A DNA stretch of 7,142 nt from Brachybacterium sp. (lineage in GTDB: Bacteria > Actinomycetota > Actinomycetes > Actinomycetales > Dermabacteraceae), in NCBI GenBank assembly GCA_027322375.1, contig DAHVRS010000196.1, positions 1 through 7,142 of the forward strand. Reading direction: 5' to 3'. The position numbers and the translations under genes are program-made. Every line of letters begins with the position of its first letter. Within the stretch, counting starts at the first letter, position 1. This document shows, piece by piece, positions 5,616-7,142 of this stretch. The notes beneath the pieces were generated by a model. That model worked only from the letters and a program-made list of their open reading frames with translations, had not been told where the DNA came from and did not search any database.

Positions 5616-6836
5616 GTGAGCACAGATCGCGCGCCGCTGCCCGTCCCGCCAGTCGGCCGACGGCCGGGTCACTGGATCGTGCCTGATGACGGCCTCACCT
5701 CCCGCTCTGCACGCGCACGCGGCTCTGGTCCCTACGAGGCGACGCTCCCGGCCCACCTAGCGGGCGAGAATCCGCTGGATCTCGCCCTCTCCGGCGATCT
5801 CGCTGCCGATGTCGCCGATGCCGAGCAGGCGCTGACCGCGTTCGATGCCCATGCGCGCGCTGAGCTCGGCAGCGAGAATCCTGCACTCGGTCCGATGAGC
5901 GCAATCCTGCTGCGCACCGAATCGGCCTCCTCCTCCCAGATCGAGGACCTCACCATCGGCGCCCGCCAGCTCGCCCTCGCCGAGCTCGACGAGTCCCGCA
6001 GTGCGAATGCTCGCGCAGTCGTGGCGAACGTACGGACCATGGAGGCGGCGCTTCGCCTCGCGGACCGTCTCGACTTCGACGCCCTCCTCGCGATGCACAC
6101 CGAGTTGCTGGCCCCCTCCCCCGATGCAGGTCGCTTGCGCGAGCAGCTCGTGTGGGTGGGCCGCAGCGGGCGCAGCCCCCGCGATGCCGTGCACATCGCC
6201 CCGGAGGCGGAGGACGTACCCGCCGCGATGGCGGATCTCGTCGCCTTCCTCGCTCGTGAGGACCTTCCGATCCTGCTCCATGCTGCGATCGCGCACGCGC
6301 AGTTCGAGACGATCCATCCCTTCACGGACGGCAACGGGCGCACCGGACGCGCACTGGTCCACGCTCTCCTCGCCGGCAAGGGCCTGACACGGACCACTGC
6401 TCCCGTCTCCGCTGGGCTGCTCACCGACCTCGAGGCGTACACCGATGCGCTGACTGCCTATCGGCAAGGCGATGCCCGGCCGATCGTGGAGGAGTTCGCG
6501 AGCGCGGCCCGTTTTGCTGCTGTCACCGGCACACGTCTGGTGGATGACCTCGCTGCACAGCTCGAGGAGGATCGCGAGCGCCTGTCCGGGCTGCGCCGTC
6601 ATGCCCTCGCCTGGCGGATCCTGCCTCTGCTCATCGCCCAGCCGATCGTGAACGCCGCGCACCTCCGGGAGGCACTGAATGTGTCTGCGATGTCCGTCCA
6701 GCGCGCCCTCGCCCAGCTCACCGTGGCCGGGGTGCTGCAGGAGGCGACGGGCCGCTCACGCAACCGGGTCTGGCAGCACCGCGGAATCCTCACCATCCTT
6801 GATGATTACGCGGAGGAGGTGCGCCGAGCAGGCTGA
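5616..6836 (+). CDS. fic: Fic family protein (class II type) with C-terminal winged helix
   Basis: This 406-residue protein is predicted to transfer AMP (or a related nucleotide group) from a nucleotide to a hydroxyl side chain of a target protein. The Fic motif is complete: HPFTDGNGRTGR at 234-245, with the catalytic His 234 and the Asp 238 that binds the metal. Upstream lies a Fic_N-type region; SSQIED at 106-111 fits the class II inhibitory helix motif [S/T]xxxE[G/N] except that the last position is Asp. Glu 110 is the residue that would block the ATP gamma-phosphate site. RSPRDAVHIAP near 186-196 is the usual flap region before the active site. Residues about 330-395 form a winged helix (NAAHLREALNVSAMSVQRALAQL as helix-turn-helix, then GRSRNRVW as wing), which suggests DNA binding. 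GTG 5616 was chosen because of the -10 box six bases upstream. Target protein unknown. No separate antitoxin gene flanks it, in line with built-in inhibition. Confidence 0.93.
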   Translation: MSTDRAPLPVPPVGRRPGHWIVPDDGLTSRSARARGSGPYEATLPAHLAGENPLDLALSGDLAADVADAEQALTAFDAHARAELGSENPALGPMSAILLRTESASSSQIEDLTIGARQLALAELDESRSANARAVVANVRTMEAALRLADRLDFDALLAMHTELLAPSPDAGRLREQLVWVGRSGRSPRDAVHIAPEAEDVPAAMADLVAFLAREDLPILLHAAIAHAQFETIHPFTDGNGRTGRALVHALLAGKGLTRTTAPVSAGLLTDLEAYTDALTAYRQGDARPIVEEFASAARFAAVTGTRLVDDLAAQLEEDRERLSGLRRHALAWRILPLLIAQPIVNAAHLREALNVSAMSVQRALAQLTVAGVLQEATGRSRNRVWQHRGILTILDDYAEEVRRAG

Positions 6837-6861
6837 GAGTGCACCGCAGTGGACCCCGGCC

Positions 6862-7142
6862 TCACTCCTCCTCGCGGCGCGGGCCCGCGAGGTCGTGGAC
6901 GCGCAGCACCACGGCGTGCGGCGTGCCGGCGGCCTGACCGCCCCCGCGCAGCATCTCCGGAATGAACACTGCCGGTTCCGGGTGCCCGGTGACGTGCTCG
7001 AGATACGCCGCATGGGCCTGGAGCGAGGCGACCGACGCCTGGACGTGGTCCTCCTCGACAGGTATGGCGTGGGTGGGCTCGGGGTGCCCGGCGATGGCGA
7101 CCGTGTGTGCCTGCCAGGGCGCGAGCTCCTCCTCCTCGGCGA
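6862..7142 (-). CDS. C-terminal part of a gene, possibly a PIG-L/LmbE-type deacetylase (5' end outside window)
   Basis: Reading the minus strand from the right edge gives about 93 residues ending at TGA 6864-6862, with no internal stop and strong G/C third-position use. Visible features are HPEPTHAIPVEEDHVQ, then ASVASLQAHAAYLEHV, another HPEP, and a C-terminal strand-like AVVLRVHDLAG before an Arg/Glu tail. The pattern 'D/E-PTHAVDV ... I-ASL-AH-AYL' resembles the end of actinobacterial PIG-L N-acetylglucosaminyl deacetylase-like proteins, but the catalytic AHPDD motif would lie outside the window, so the family call is tentative. The gene converges on fic with a 25-bp gap that holds no convincing terminator (only a 5-bp GAGTG/CACTC pairing). 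Confidence 0.6.
   Translation of the reverse strand, partial: AEEEELAPWQAHTVAIAGHPEPTHAIPVEEDHVQASVASLQAHAAYLEHVTGHPEPAVFIPEMLRGGGQAAGTPHAVVLRVHDLAGPRREEE

Overview
The window looks like chromosomal DNA of a high-GC actinobacterium. GC is high throughout, third codon positions are almost always G or C, and several genes appear to start on leaderless mRNAs. The gene types (a eukaryote-like UTP-glucose-1-phosphate uridylyltransferase, a zinc-knuckle MetRS with a KFSSS loop, a DUF817 membrane protein and a self-contained Fic protein with a C-terminal winged helix) suggest Micrococcales. Brachybacterium or another Dermabacteraceae member is my guess from memory of such proteins, not a proven assignment.

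Layout, left to right. (1) 1-308, +: the 3' end of a DUF559/Vsr-like PD-(D/E)XK nuclease-type gene. (2) 309-551: a convergent intergenic stretch rich in structure, with a small hairpin, a very long inverted repeat (26-bp arms), two imperfect 32-bp tandem repeats and a C9/G9 tract within a GC-only hairpin. (3) 552-1940, -: UTP-glucose-1-phosphate uridylyltransferase. (4) 2103 to about 2665, +: a broken DUF899 (thioredoxin-like) gene with an internal deletion, a +1 G in a G run, a lost CxxC cysteine and a missing C-terminus. (5) 2676-3554, -: a DUF817 integral membrane protein. (6) 3704-5533, +: methionyl-tRNA synthetase (metG). (7) 5574-5607: a perfect 15-bp-arm palindrome overlapping the predicted -10 box of the next gene. 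(8) 5616-6836, +: a Fic AMP-transferase-type protein with an N-terminal inhibitory helix and a C-terminal winged helix. (9) 6862 to the right edge, -: the C-terminal part of a gene that resembles PIG-L/LmbE deacetylases.

Most genes alternate in direction, so there is little sign of a shared operon. Housekeeping genes (UGPase, metG) are mixed with accessory ones (DUF559 nuclease, Fic, the decayed DUF899 gene). The best leads are the Fic gene with its palindromic operator, which looks like a self-contained, autoregulated module; the long hairpin beside the orphan DUF559 gene; and the DUF899 gene caught in decay. I see no clear multi-gene novel system, no CRISPR array, no tRNA or rRNA gene, and no transposase.
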